The notes under the pieces: generated by a model
Told to the model about the DNA's origin: nothing
Database searches by the model: none
The model's input: only the letters and a program-made list of their open reading frames with translations
Position numbers and translations under genes: made by a program
Assembly: GCA_019188255.1 (NCBI GenBank)
Contig: JAETXT010000001.1
Location: 3,100,001-3,164,000, forward strand
DNA length: 64,000 nucleotides
Origin: Verticillium longisporum
Lineage: Eukaryota; Ascomycota; Sordariomycetes; Glomerellales; Plectosphaerellaceae
Direction of reading: 5' to 3'
Shown here: positions 13,387-24,520 of the stretch, piece by piece
Layout of the letters: each line of letters begins with the position of its first letter
Numbering within the stretch: position 1 is the stretch's first letter

Positions 13387-15966
13387 GACAATAATGTCTG
13401 GATGGATGTGGTGGGGATCTTCGATCGGCACTTGCTCGACATGAGCCGGATCATCACGGCGAGACAGAGACAGCTCGCGAGTCAGCATACGCGCGAGTGG
13501 ATGTCTTTTTTTTTCTTTTCCTGTTATCCGATCTATTTTGGAACTTGACGACTATGAAAGTGGTATTACAGCGATCAGCGAACGGGGCAATAACCAGCGA
13601 GCGGATGACTCGAGATGGGCCACTTGAGCCCAAGGGGGAAAAGGGGAAACACACGAACAAAAAGTCAAGGCATTCTAGCTACTCCCGTCATACCTAACCC
13701 TATTTGACGAACGAAACACGGTTACAGCCGTGCGAAAAAAAACATGTACCATCATCACAACAAACTTTTGCCCTCCATGGCTACCCGTGATACCTTGTCT
13801 TTTGCAAACCTGCAGAGTACGAAATGGGAATGTGACAGAAAGGCAAAAAAGCTCGTATTGCTCGCAATGATGCCATCCCGACTCAAATGTTGCAAAGAAC
13901 ACATTTTTTTTTTCTTCCCACTTCATCATGCCGTGGTTTGATTTCCCCTGTATGCACTCCACGGTCCACGCTGGACATCTCCGTGTCGCCATCTCCGTGG
14001 CACCGCCCCCGTACCCCATTCATCGACGCCCCGTACTCATCCAATTCGTGGACAGATGACGGCGTCCGCCAGATTTCCCATGCGCCGGGCGGTACGACTC
14101 GCCGCACGCATGTGAAAATTTGCTTGGCGCGAGGTTGTACATATTCCAAGAGAAGGGCCAAAACAGCAAATAAAAAAGCCCAGCAACAAAAGCCTCGGTT
14201 CTATGCGACTGACCCCCCCGTCCCCCATATCGGAATTCTCCTATGAACAAGGCTGGCTGAGCTGCCAGGGAACAGCTTGCACAGCGCAGAGCCGACCCCC
14301 CCTCCCCCGAGGTTGCGTCGGGGTAAAGTGCAGCGCCCGAATATCTCCCGAAGGTGCCTGTTTCCCAGTTGATGTCACCAAAAGCCTCGGCGAGTTCCAC
14401 CGCCTTTGCCCCAGAAGGTCCCCTGTCCCCTAACCCTCCAAGGGCCCTATTCCCGGTCAGACCCCAGAAGTTGCTCGGCGGCGCCCGGATCCCCCGCAAC
14501 AAAGGAGGCATACACAATATGATACATGTAGGTAAGTCCTCAGAGAGAGAGAGAGAGCGAGAGTATGTGCTAGAGCCCAGGCGAACTAAACGGCAGGTTC
14601 GAGCGAAAGACAAAAGGGACCGAGACCGAAAGAAACCACCTACCCTGGTCCCCTGGACTGCGATCGTGATTCCTGCCTTTCCGTTTCGTTCCTGTTCGTT
14701 CTGCCGTGGTCCTGCGCCAAGGTAGCGCCCGGCAACGCTCGCCGCTGACCGCCCCACAGTGGTGATAACGAACTTCCTCGGGAGGTCGGGGGGGGGAGGA
14801 GGAAAGACAGCTGGCAGGGTAGGGTGCCTAGGACAGGGGGCTGAGGGTGGACGTTCTAGAAGGACGACAAGCTGCGATACAGGGCAGATTGGGCGCTTCC
14901 ATTTCCGATGATGGCGCTTTCCCGGCAGGGCAGGGGTGGTGGTCGAGAAAGCCATCAAACGCTACGGCGGCAGGGCTTTTCAGCCTGTGACCTCTGCGCA
15001 GACCTGTAGCATGGAACCTGTAGCCTGTAGGTGAGAGTATTGTACCAAGTACCTCTCTCGGACAGGGGGGTTTGGGGGGAGGGCGGAGTTGAAGGGAGGA
15101 GGCGGGATGCGGCGCCTGCAGAACCAGTGCGCTTCTCGAAGAGGACTTCGGCTCCGGCGGTGCTGATAAGGCGTGCTTGACGGGGGGTTCGAAAGGACGG
15201 CGAGTGGACGGTTTCCCCACCTTGGAAGGAACGCTCACCTTCTTTTCTGCCTTCGGCCAACTGGGCCTCTCTGCCAGACCAGGCCAGGCCTGACCCAGCC
15301 ATTGTGTTGCCCTGGCGAGGGTTGAGGCGAGGCAGGCTGCGAGATGCAGGTACCGGGGCACAGGTGGTTCCTCCGGAGTGTTCGCTGTGTTGGTTGCACC
15401 GGAGCACGTCACGACGCCCGCAGGAGGGACGGGGGGTCAAGAGAAGCAGAAGGGGGGTGGGGTAGGCGGACTTGAGAGTGGGATGGGTTGGCGAGTGGGG
15501 GTTGCGTGAGGTGATCCAAGTCAAGGTGAGGTCAAGTCGGGTGGCTGTCTACAGTTTTCTTTACGTGACCGTCATTCTCGTGTTCAGAGGCACACTGACG
15601 GACTGGGACAAGGGGAGGGCGTGGGAGGTCAGGCTTGAATGGGAAGGAAGTGGGAACATCATCATGAGCGAGGCAGAAGACGGGCTGCAAGTGGCGTGAC
15701 TTTTCGTCGAGCTGCCTCATCAACTGTACTGAGTATGCTGGCGCAAGGAGACGGACGGGACGAGAGGCGAGAACGAGCCGTGATGACGGCAATGACGGTG
15801 ATGATTAAATGAAGGCACCCTTTGGCGAGCATCGCTATCGTTTCCCTTCCCCGGCGGTTCGCCCTTGGCTATGCCCCCCCCTCCTTCTTTTGACCCCTTC
15901 TTCGTCTTCTCGTCCTTCTTCTGCGAACCTCTTCAACCGTCCAGCCCCTCCTGCACATTGCCCGGC
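13387..15966. other. Intergenic, no supported gene
   Basis: About 2.6 kb between the 3' end of the zinc-cluster gene and the 3' end of the reverse transcriptase gene, which are convergent. It contains T/A homopolymers (13505-13515, 13734-13743, 13902-13915) and a GA tract near 14546-14562. Open frames here are low-complexity and overlap on both strands. Confidence 0.65.
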
Positions 15967-18612
15967 TCACCCTTGCCACTTGAACCGGCTCTGCCTCAGC
16001 ATGCCCATCATGCCCATCGGCAGCAGACCCTGCTCGACCACGGCCAGGCCCCCGAACCGTGACACCATGTCCTTTGCGTGCTGCCGGCACACCCATCGCT
16101 CCTGCGCCGACAGCTTCTGCCATGCCGGCCCCGAGCACACGCCATCCTCCATCTCCCGCAGCGGCTCGGGTTCAGGCTCCCTGCGCATCTCGTCAAACGC
16201 CCTGCCCAGCGCCCGTGACGTCCTCTCCTGGTATCGCGTGTACTCGTCGTAGCTGAAGAATCGCTCGTTTATGAGGTCTGGGTAGTCGCGCTTCAGATCC
16301 TCAACTGTCCGGTTCGTCCAGTTGGTCCCGTCGAGGTCGTCGTATGGCGACTCGAATGCCGCTCGCGCTGCCCGGTACCGCGCCGCCTCTTCCGTCATGT
16401 AGTCGTCCATGACCTTGCCCGGATCCTCGAGCACCGACTCCCGCAGCAGAAACATGGGCACAAACGGATTCTGCAGGCCCAGCCCTCCTAGCGACAGGGG
16501 GAAGTACAGGTACCCGTCCGGCACATCCTGCACCCCGAATCGCTCGGCGATCATCTGCTTGAGCCGCGCCCCAACACCGCCGCTGACCCCGGGGAAGAGC
16601 GATTCCTGGATTCGTTGAAAGGTCTGGAGGATGCTGTCGACGTGCGCCCGTGAATAGCAATTGGCCAGGCTACCAAAGTTGGTGCTGAAGAACCGTGACC
16701 CGTAGATGTTCCACGCTTGGATCCAGTCGAAGACGCTTTTGCACGCGTCCAGTTGCAGCCGCAACTCGTCAATGTGCGTCGACACCTTGTCCTGGTCCAG
16801 CAGGAACCGTCCGCTCGCTGCATCCAGCTTGAGGAACCCCCAGACCACGTTCCCCTTTGGCAGTCCCTTCGTGATTCCTGGAGGTGTCGGGACTTTCCAC
16901 TTCGGCCGGATGATGGCGCTGCCCGTCTTTTCCTCGTTGATCGCCAGTCCCATGAGATCGGTAAACTCGGTGATGGCGCTCCAGGCGGCGACGCACCTCT
17001 GTTCGGATCCCCAGAGCCACATGTCGTCATGCAGCCGGTAGAGTCGCGCACCGTCTGCCTTTTGGTTCACGGCGAAATCGAGACAGAACAGCATCGATTC
17101 GGCAAAGAAGTCGGCAATTGGCGTGCTGAGCGGTGTGCCTCTCTTCCGTAGCTGCGGTTGGGCGTCGCAAGGGTCCTCTTCGAATCGCAAGGGACACTCC
17201 AGGGCTTTCCGAAAGAACGCGATCCAGTCGGCGTCAACACCAAAGAACTCGAGCACCGCGTAGATGGACGAGTGCGGAACGCTGGGTCCGAACCACTTGA
17301 AGTCGGATCGAATGACGGTGATATCCTGACCGAGTCTAGTCTTCATGATGATGCTCGCTTGCAGAATATGCAAAAGGTTCTGAACCACCTTGATGTGAGA
17401 CTTCCTGCTGTCGTTTGCGGCTGCTTCCCCTTGGTTGTATCCACCCCGCTGCTCGTCCATGGTCACTGGCAACTGGTCGAGCAATACCTCGGCTTGGTAA
17501 TGATCATCCAAGTTTTGGTATACGCTGCCGTCAGCACTCTGATACCTAGGCGTGTTGAGGAAGAACATCCGCCGGCGGGCATCTTCTTTGTCCATTCGCG
17601 GCACCGTCGTCTTTGGTACACCGGGGGCGACCAGGAAGGCTGAGAAGGCGGATCGTATCCGCACACCCCAGCTCCTCCCGATGTAGTAGAGAAACAGCGT
17701 TTGAAGCAGATCCTCATCCGGGTAGAAGCGGTAGCGGCCGTTCAGCTGGCGGCGAGGGGTGATGGTGCACACCGAGTCCCACAACCAGGACTTGCGTGTC
17801 TGCATGCGCATGTTGAGCACGTCGGCGATCTCACGGAGGACGATCTTGTTGTTGAGAAAGTCGTTCAAGGTCGCCTTCTTCTGGTCTGTCAGGATATCCG
17901 TTCTCAGGAGACCACTGATACAGTTCGTCAAGACCTGCTCATCAAAATGCGTCCGCTTGTCCCAACGCTTCTGAAAGTCCTCCAGTTCATCAGTAAACCT
18001 TTTGAAGGCCTCCTCGACGTCTTTCGACGATGATCGGAAGAGGTCCTCGAGATAAGACTTGGCGGCGCGCGTGTCCGTGTCTTTGGCTGTGAAAACATAC
18101 TCCTCCCACGTTGCACGCTGCTCGTGCGACTCTGCGCGACCGACGGGCAGGAACCCTGAGCTGGAGACGGCGTCGGAACCTGCGTTGGATGCTGTGTCGG
18201 AGTCGGAGGTACTGTCGACCTTTCCCGCCGAAATCCATTCGTTCACAAGCTTCCCATACAGCTCGGCGAAGCGATACTTCTCTGACTGGACATTGAGCTC
18301 GTTTCTCAGAGACTGCTCGTAGTCGTTGATGAAGTCTTGGGAGACCGAGGGGTCATGCTTGGCCTGCAAGATGAAACGCTTCAGATTTTCGAGTGAGATT
18401 GTGGAGCTGTCGGCGACAGGAGTCATGGATGGCAGTTTCTCGAGGCCTTCGGCGAGAAGGAGGGCGCGGCGCTTAGGCTCCGGCTCGTCGCTGGCACGGT
18501 CGAGGAGGGCGCGCTTTGCCGATTCATACTCGTTCTTCTGCTTGTCAAGTTGGTCGAGCTTGATGGTGGTGATGGAGTAGAGGGTTTGCGACAGGATCTC
18601 CGAAGACGCCAT
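15967..18612 (-). CDS. rvt: Single-copy cellular reverse transcriptase-related protein (rvt family)
   Basis: An intact, intron-free 881-aa protein. The N-terminal third is helical and probably coiled-coil (about 1-120), followed by an acidic Ser-rich linker (about 130-160). The polymerase core carries the expected order of reverse transcriptase motifs: motif A with Asp437 (RSDFKWFGPS), a motif-B-like RGTPLSTPIADFF, motif C with the Asp529-Asp530 pair (LHDDMWLWG), then GLAINEEKTGS as motif D. No endonuclease, RNase H, gag or integrase domain is present, and there are no terminal repeats or poly(A) tail, so this is not a retroelement copy. In fungi the rvt family is known as a domesticated, usually single-copy reverse transcriptase able to polymerise nucleotides in vitro; its cellular role is unresolved. 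It is divergent from the MFS gene at 19721. The catalytic triad looks complete, so activity is expected. Confidence 0.9.
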   Translation of the reverse strand: MASSEILSQTLYSITTIKLDQLDKQKNEYESAKRALLDRASDEPEPKRRALLLAEGLEKLPSMTPVADSSTISLENLKRFILQAKHDPSVSQDFINDYEQSLRNELNVQSEKYRFAELYGKLVNEWISAGKVDSTSDSDTASNAGSDAVSSSGFLPVGRAESHEQRATWEEYVFTAKDTDTRAAKSYLEDLFRSSSKDVEEAFKRFTDELEDFQKRWDKRTHFDEQVLTNCISGLLRTDILTDQKKATLNDFLNNKIVLREIADVLNMRMQTRKSWLWDSVCTITPRRQLNGRYRFYPDEDLLQTLFLYYIGRSWGVRIRSAFSAFLVAPGVPKTTVPRMDKEDARRRMFFLNTPRYQSADGSVYQNLDDHYQAEVLLDQLPVTMDEQRGGYNQGEAAANDSRKSHIKVVQNLLHILQASIIMKTRLGQDITVIRSDFKWFGPSVPHSSIYAVLEFFGVDADWIAFFRKALECPLRFEEDPCDAQPQLRKRGTPLSTPIADFFAESMLFCLDFAVNQKADGARLYRLHDDMWLWGSEQRCVAAWSAITEFTDLMGLAINEEKTGSAIIRPKWKVPTPPGITKGLPKGNVVWGFLKLDAASGRFLLDQDKVSTHIDELRLQLDACKSVFDWIQAWNIYGSRFFSTNFGSLANCYSRAHVDSILQTFQRIQESLFPGVSGGVGARLKQMIAERFGVQDVPDGYLYFPLSLGGLGLQNPFVPMFLLRESVLEDPGKVMDDYMTEEAARYRAARAAFESPYDDLDGTNWTNRTVEDLKRDYPDLINERFFSYDEYTRYQERTSRALGRAFDEMRREPEPEPLREMEDGVCSGPAWQKLSAQERWVCRQHAKDMVSRFGGLAVVEQGLLPMGMMGMLRQSRFKWQG

Positions 18613-19720
18613 TGTAGTGAATGGTACAAGGTTAGAGAGTGGAAGAGAAAAGAGGGTGAGTAAGGCGATTCAGTCTGTCGATGCCCTGGATACTTGTGAA
18701 GTGAGTATGTGTTGATGCTATAGCATGAGGTGGTTGAAGGACGGAGAGACGCCTCTGTTATATCCAACAACGATCCCACTGAGGCCTACATGTTAGTGGC
18801 CGATTTGATCAGAGGTGCGCAGCGGCCTCATCGGTTGATGGTCTGTTTCGTTGAGTCCTCAGTCGTTGGCTGTGTTCCACCTGAATTTGGCCTCAATTAC
18901 CCCCCACTTCTTGTTCATGTCCGGTGCCATTGCGGTCGGTGTGATTCATCTTTGTCACAAATTCCAGACAGGTTGCAACTCCGGTTGATGAGAGGCATGA
19001 TGCACCGGCATTGTATGCTCCAGGTCACCGAACGGCGGCGGTCGAGTTTTCCAGCCTTCACTTGAGGTTCCTACACTCTCTCTCTCCGCCTGCGAACATC
19101 GGAGGTTGCCCGACCTGCAGGGATTCCATCCTTGGAGGCCAAATCGGGCGGGGCTAGGTATGTCCGCCGTTGGTTGGTCGAATCATGATCATAGGTCCTG
19201 ATCCTGATCGTTGACGAAGGCCCGACGACGAAGGGCTGGTGAATCGACGCGCTTGCATGGAAAAAGACGGATGTAGAGGATAAAGAAGAAACTTCAGCGG
19301 AGGGAGAAGGGAGTCAGTCACTGGGCAGGTAGGTCGTGGAATTCATCGGCTCCCGGTTTCGGGCCATCAAGGTTGCCATGGATGTCAAAGCCATGTCATT
19401 GCAGGGCGCAGGCGTGGGTACCGAAGGTGCGAGCCACGGAATCCATTGAGAAAATGTCTTAGGTAAGCTACCTCAAGATGCCGTCATCGGCCCCCCTCCT
19501 TCCTCTTGCTCCATCTCTCCTTCCCTCAGGTGCCTTACCTAAGGCCAGGCGCAGGAAGGCGTCATGGGTAAGATCCGCAACTAACCGCGATATCTTCGCA
19601 GCACCTCTCTCTCTCGCTCGCTCTCGCTCTCTCTCGCCTGCTCCCAGCTCCAATCATAGAGGGACCTAGATCCTCACGGCCTCGGTTGACATCAAAGGTC
19701 TTACATACGCCAACACCACC
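18613..19720. promoter_or_regulatory. Shared divergent promoter region of rvt and the MFS transporter
   Basis: About 1.1 kb between two outward-facing starts, with no supported gene. A dense CT tract at about 19601-19640 lies 80-120 bases upstream of the MFS start, typical of fungal leader regions. No specific operator could be identified. Confidence 0.5.
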
Positions 19721-21489
19721 ATGGCTGACGACACCAGGCCCTCGGCGGCCCAACCCAATGAGAGCTCCGAAACGACCCCTCTGCTCAACGAGCCCAGACG
19801 ACGGCCTACTGGCTTCGGACCCTCAGAGACCGACTCCATTCCCGAGCCAGAACTACCGGACCAGGATCGCGAGACAACCGTCATTGCTGACGGCGTCTCT
19901 CCCACACGGCTGACTCTAATTCTCGGCGCCGCTTACCTGGGAGTGTTTCTCGGTGCCATTGATTCCACCATCATCGCTACCTTGTCTGCCCCCATCTCCA
20001 GCGAGTTCAAGTCCTTGAGTCTGTTATCATGGCTCGCCACAGCCTACCTCATCTCCAATGCTGCCTGCCAGCCTCTATCGGGTCGTCTGACGGATATCTT
20101 CGGCCGTGGACCAGGCCTCATCTTTAGCAATGTCTTCTTCGCTGCCGGAAACCTCATCTGCGGGCTTGCCCAGGACCAGCACGTCATGATCTTCGGCCGA
20201 GTCATTGCTGGCATTGGTGGCGGCGGCCTCATGTCCATCTCAACCTTCCTGGCCTCTGATCTCGTTCCTCTGCGCAAACGTGGCATCATCCAGGGCGTCG
20301 GTAACATCGCGTACGGCGGCGGTGCCATGCTGGGCGGTGTCTTTGGCGGTCTCATCAATGACCACACGGCCTGGGGCTGGAGGCTGGCCTTCCTGATCCA
20401 GGTCCCGCCTGTCATTGTCTCCGCCATCATCGTCGCCGTGCTCGTGCGCGTGCCTCCCAAGGCGTCCGACAAGTCGTACCTCGCTCGCATCGACTTTGTC
20501 GGCGCCTTCCTAACCATCTCGTTCCTCGTGCTCCTGCTGCTCGGCCTCAACGCCGGAGGCAACATCGTGCCCTGGCTGCACCCCCTGCCCCTGACGACCA
20601 TTCCCCTCTCCGTCGTCGCCTTTGTCGCCTTCATCATCTGGGAGAGCAGAGCCAAACAACCCATCATCCCTGTCAAGCTCCTCATGCACCGCACCGTCAT
20701 CGCGGCCTGCCTCTGCAACTTTCTCAGCACAATGGTCATCATGATGGCCCTCTTTTACGTGCCCCTCTACCTCCAGGTCATCGGCCTCTCCGCCCCCGAC
20801 GCCGGCCTCCGCCTCCTACCCTCTCCGCTGGGCATTTCCGTCTTCTCCCTCGGCTGCGGCTACCTCATGAAGAAGACGGGCCGCTACCTTCTTCTCGGCA
20901 CCGCCGTCCTGACTCTCCTCACCATCGCCGTTGCCGTCCTCTGCTCGTTCGACGAAAAGACGCCCACGTGGACCGGCGGCGTCGTCTTCTTCATGGCCGG
21001 CGGCGGCTACGGCGGCATGCTGACCATTACGCTCCTCGCCTGCATTGCAGCCGTCGACCACTCCCAGCAAGCCGTCATCACGTCCGCCACATGTACGTCT
21101 CGCAAGATTGCTCCCTTTGATTCTCGTTCCCCCGGGCGCCCTTCTCTGTTATGCACAGTCACTGACGATGAACCACAGACCTGGCTCGCAGCTGCGGCGG
21201 CACCATTGGCGTCACGGTCGGTTCCGCCGTCTACCAGAACATCCTCAAGGCCAACCTCTGGGCCCGCTTCGGTGACTACCCCCACGCCGCCGAGATCATC
21301 GCCCGCATCCGGGATGATCTCGACGAGCTGCACCGGCTGCCACCCGGCTGGAAACAAGGCGTCGTCGAATCCTTCATGGGCGCCTTCCGCGGTGTGTGGC
21401 TCACCATGCTGGGACTCTCGATCCTGGCGCTGATTTGCATCTCGCTCATGCGGCAGCACACGTTGCACGCGACGCTGGAGAGGCGATGA
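19721..21489 (+). CDS. 14-TMS MFS transporter, DHA2/vacuolar basic amino acid transporter (Vba/Fnx) type
   Basis: A membrane H+-coupled transporter of 560 aa. Two exons, 19721-21092 and 21179-21489, are joined by an 86-nt intron (GTACGT, CTGAC branch point, CACAG); the second exon begins Y-LARSCGGTIG and ends HATLERR. After a hydrophilic N-terminus the protein shows the MFS motif A (GRLTDIFGRG), GRVIAGIGGGG in helix 4, and the motif C-like GGVFGGLINDHTAWGW, with about 14 hydrophobic segments. The N-terminal ETTPLL fits an acidic dileucine signal ([DE]xxxL[LI]), which suggests vacuolar sorting. Relatives include Vba1/2 and Fnx1, which move basic amino acids into the vacuole, but drug-efflux members are close and the substrate cannot be fixed from sequence. 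It converges on the AMP-binding gene about 300 bp downstream. Confidence 0.88.
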
Positions 21490-21786
21490 ACTGTTTGCAG
21501 GCCAAACGTGCAAAAGAGGGTAAGGTCAGTCAGGCAGGCTGCTGCAGGGTCTTGGGCGCAGTTGAAGACTCTCGCGTGGGCCACGGCCGTTGGTTACATG
21601 GATTGGATTTTCATCTTTTTAAAAAATCAAGCGAAGCCTGCATGTTCATTATATCATTGAAACGTCCGGGCTGGCAAACACCCCATCAGGACTACATGAG
21701 AATTGTTTACGAGGGCAGGGCTGAAAAGCAAGTGAACCTGCACCCTGACCGTCCAACCGATCATTGTGGCTTTGTAAATGTTCGCC

Positions 21787-23618
21787 TTAAACATAAGACA
21801 CCGTGTTGTCATCGCTCATCCTGCCAGACACGCCGAGCGCGGCTTCACCCCCAGCCACCGAGGGGCCCCGAACGATGATCTGGAAAAGGTCAGTAAGAGA
21901 AACCGGCGAAGGATGATGTGAAGAGCAAACTGACCTGTCCCTGCGACACCTCGTCCGTCGTCCTGAGATCCGCCGTATCGCGGAGGAGAATCTCGGTGCT
22001 CGTGACGGGCGGGCCAAAGTGAGAGCGCTTGCTGTCCTGGCCGTGCACCCTGTAATCATAGTACCCTGTCTGGGTGACGGCGCCGGCGACCTTGGAGGCC
22101 GTCAGCGCGTAGATGACGCGCGCACCGAGGAAGACGCGAAGATCCGAGAGCTCGCGAGGGGACAGCGGCACAGAATGCGCGCCGACCCTCTCGGCCGTGT
22201 ACACGACGCGGAGCTTGCCGGGCGTGGTGCCAATGGCGGGGAGGTAGGCGTCGCCAAAGCTGGTGGCGACCGATGCGACGGGCATGATGCCGTAGTCCAC
22301 GAGGCTGCGCGACTTGAGCCAGTAGGACAGCCTGGCCAGGGCCGACGTGAGCTTGCTCGTGGTCTCGTGGTGGGTCTTGAGCAGCGTCTCCGGCGAGGCG
22401 ACAATGACCGTCGGCGCGATGCCTTGCGTTGAGAGGATGAGCTCGGCTGACTTGCCGGCGACCGAGCTAAAGGCAATAGAAGCGTTGGAGAAGAGGGCGG
22501 CCAGGGTCAGGACAAGAGTGTACGTGTTCGTCAGGGAGTCGACGGGGAGGAAGAGGTCGGAGGGGCCCAGACGCTGAGAGACGGGGAGCGCCGCGAGCTG
22601 AGCGGCGATGCCGGCGATCAGGTTGGCTTGCGAGAATCGCACCATCTCCTCCATGATGCCGGGCCTCGACTGCCAGAAGGTGATGATGTCTGCCGGCTCG
22701 TGCTGCCCAGCCACGGGCGGTAGTTCGAGGCCTGCGGCGGCCGGGGCTTCCTGAACAATTTCCTGCCACGTTGCGACGTTGACGGACCCTCCCATGCCCT
22801 CGGGTACCTCGTTCCAGTCCATGTGCTTGCTGCCCTCGTCGACAACCCAGATCAGCTGGCGCAGTGATGGGTAGGCCTTGACCACAGCATCGAAGGGGAA
22901 GGCGCCGGGAGCGGTGACGACGGTGTCGGCGGCGGAGCGGCGCAGCATGGAGATGAGCTCTTCGTCGGAGACGTCGAAGGGGATGAGGATGGCGGTCAGG
23001 TTGGAGTAGAAGCTGCAGGCAAAGAGCGCAGCAATCAGCTCGATCGAGTTGGGGAGGTAGATGGCCACTCGGATTCCACCCTGCTCGTGGATGTGCTGGC
23101 CGATGAGGTTGATCTGGCGCGTCACATCGTCTACGACCGCGGGATTAGCCTAGACACTGCAATGATGAGGAAAGCTGCAACGAACCGATATCAGCCTCGA
23201 CAACTTGACGGGCACCATGAACCGTGAGAAGGCGGCCCTTGCCCGAGGCGGGCTTGCCATCTTCGTCGGGCGTGCCGCCAGCGGCCCTCCTCCAAATGTC
23301 GCGGAGATCACCGTCTCTTCCTCTGGACCACTTCGAGGCCCCAGAATCCTTGACGTTCAGTCCACTATTGAGAGGCATGCCGTGCGGTGAGGCGTGGGAT
23401 CGGTAGACGGGAGACTCGCCCTCTTGTCGAACAGGAGAGCCTTGCGCCTGGCGGGCAAGTAACATTGGATGCGTGTCGGGCTCCTGGCTGGCAGCAATAC
23501 GGTAGGAGACAATGATGACCAGGAAGGTCACCATGGCGGTTGTGTAGCCATTCCATTGTCCAAATAGGCCTGTGACGCTCTGGTCGAGGCTGACCAGAAG
23601 GTTGTCGATGGTGCCCAT
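21787..23618 (-). CDS. Membrane-anchored degenerate AMP-binding (acyl-CoA synthetase-like) protein
   Basis: Predicted 573 aa in three exons: 23618-23205, 23149-21935 and 21879-21787. The second intron (21880-21934) has a clean GTCAGT donor, CTGAC branch point and TTCCAG acceptor. The first is less certain: the acceptor at 23150 is firm, but the donor could be 23204 or 23201. The start ATG at 23618 gives one hydrophobic segment (about residues 28-45, AMVTFLVIIVSYRIAA), suggesting a tail-out membrane anchor. The middle has the fold signature of the adenylate-forming ANL superfamily (RVAIYLPNSIELIAALFACS). The ATP P-loop normally reading like TSGTTGxPK is replaced by FWQSRPGIMEEM, and the protein ends early without the usual C-terminal lysine subdomain. 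Catalysis is therefore doubtful, and the role is unknown. Confidence 0.75.
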
Positions 23619-24049
23619 GGCGAGCAAGAGAGAGGGAGAGAGAGACTTGGGTCGTGTGCCCTCTGGGCGGTTCTGTGGAAGAGTCGGGCTCGAAGCCAAG
23701 ATGGAAGTAGAGGTCGAGGACAAAACCAAGGTAAGACACGGCTGTCTCAAGTAACTGCTTCGTGTTCCTAGCAGCTGCGGGACGGACCTGCGTCAATAGT
23801 CATTCCAGTTGACGAGGGGCAACTGGGGCTTTGTATGTCGGGGAGGTGGTGGGCGTCGGGAATCGGGTGATGTACCGTTACATTTGGAGGTGGGCTGTGG
23901 ACGCCAGCTCCCTCCCTCCCGCCGTCGGAGCTGTCTGTGGCTGATGCCACTGTTCACCCAGTCAGACGTGGCAGACGGGCAATAACGCCCCGCACTACCG
24001 CCGCCTGCACTTGCGCCTCCAGTCTGTAGGTGCTCACATCACTTGCTCA

Positions 24050-24130
24050 CCTAGGTACCTAGTAGGTAGGTACCTAGGTATCCCCTTAGAGCCCTTGCAA
24101 TCGGTACCTAGGTACCTAGGTAGGTACCTA
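24050..24130. repeat. TAGGTACC-type palindromic repeat island
   Basis: Overlapping copies of CCTAGGTACC and TAGGTAGG fill most of this 81-bp stretch between two divergent genes. Similar islands lie at 7889-7930, 10117-10142, 36868-36890, 47144-47310 and 57098-57136, all outside coding exons. Confidence 0.8.
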
Positions 24131-24520
24131 AACCGCACCACACCACCCCTGCAAGCTGCTCGTCCGTGCTGGGCTCCCGCTCCGGAAGCGAAACTGGGGG
24201 ATTGTTTTCGCAGCGCAACCCCCAACCTCATCACCAACGTCAACAAAACTTCCCGCCCAACATCGCATCTCGACACAGGGAAATCCGGAGCAGCGCCGCG
24301 ACGAGCTCGGCCGCCAGGCTGAAGATTTACTAACCCAATAGGTCCGCCACACTTTCTATTCCAACAACAGCCCCGACATTGTCAGTTCCACCGCCTATTT
24401 TGGCAGTCGTGGCTAGAAACTCGACTAACCTTCAGACAGGCCTTTCCTCACCCGCCTCACCTGCCCATTGATCGATCTCTCGCCCGCCCACACGACGTCC
24501 AATCCAAAACCTCAGAAACA

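Noticed and set aside
16717..17643. Plus-strand open frames of 144 and 161 codons inside the reverse transcriptase gene
   Set aside because: They are antisense shadows of a highly conserved minus-strand coding sequence, with no protein-like motifs.
15967..18612. Reading the reverse transcriptase as a LINE or group II retroelement copy
   Set aside because: There is no endonuclease, RNase H, second ORF, target-site duplication or poly(A) tail, and the frame is intact; rvt fits better.
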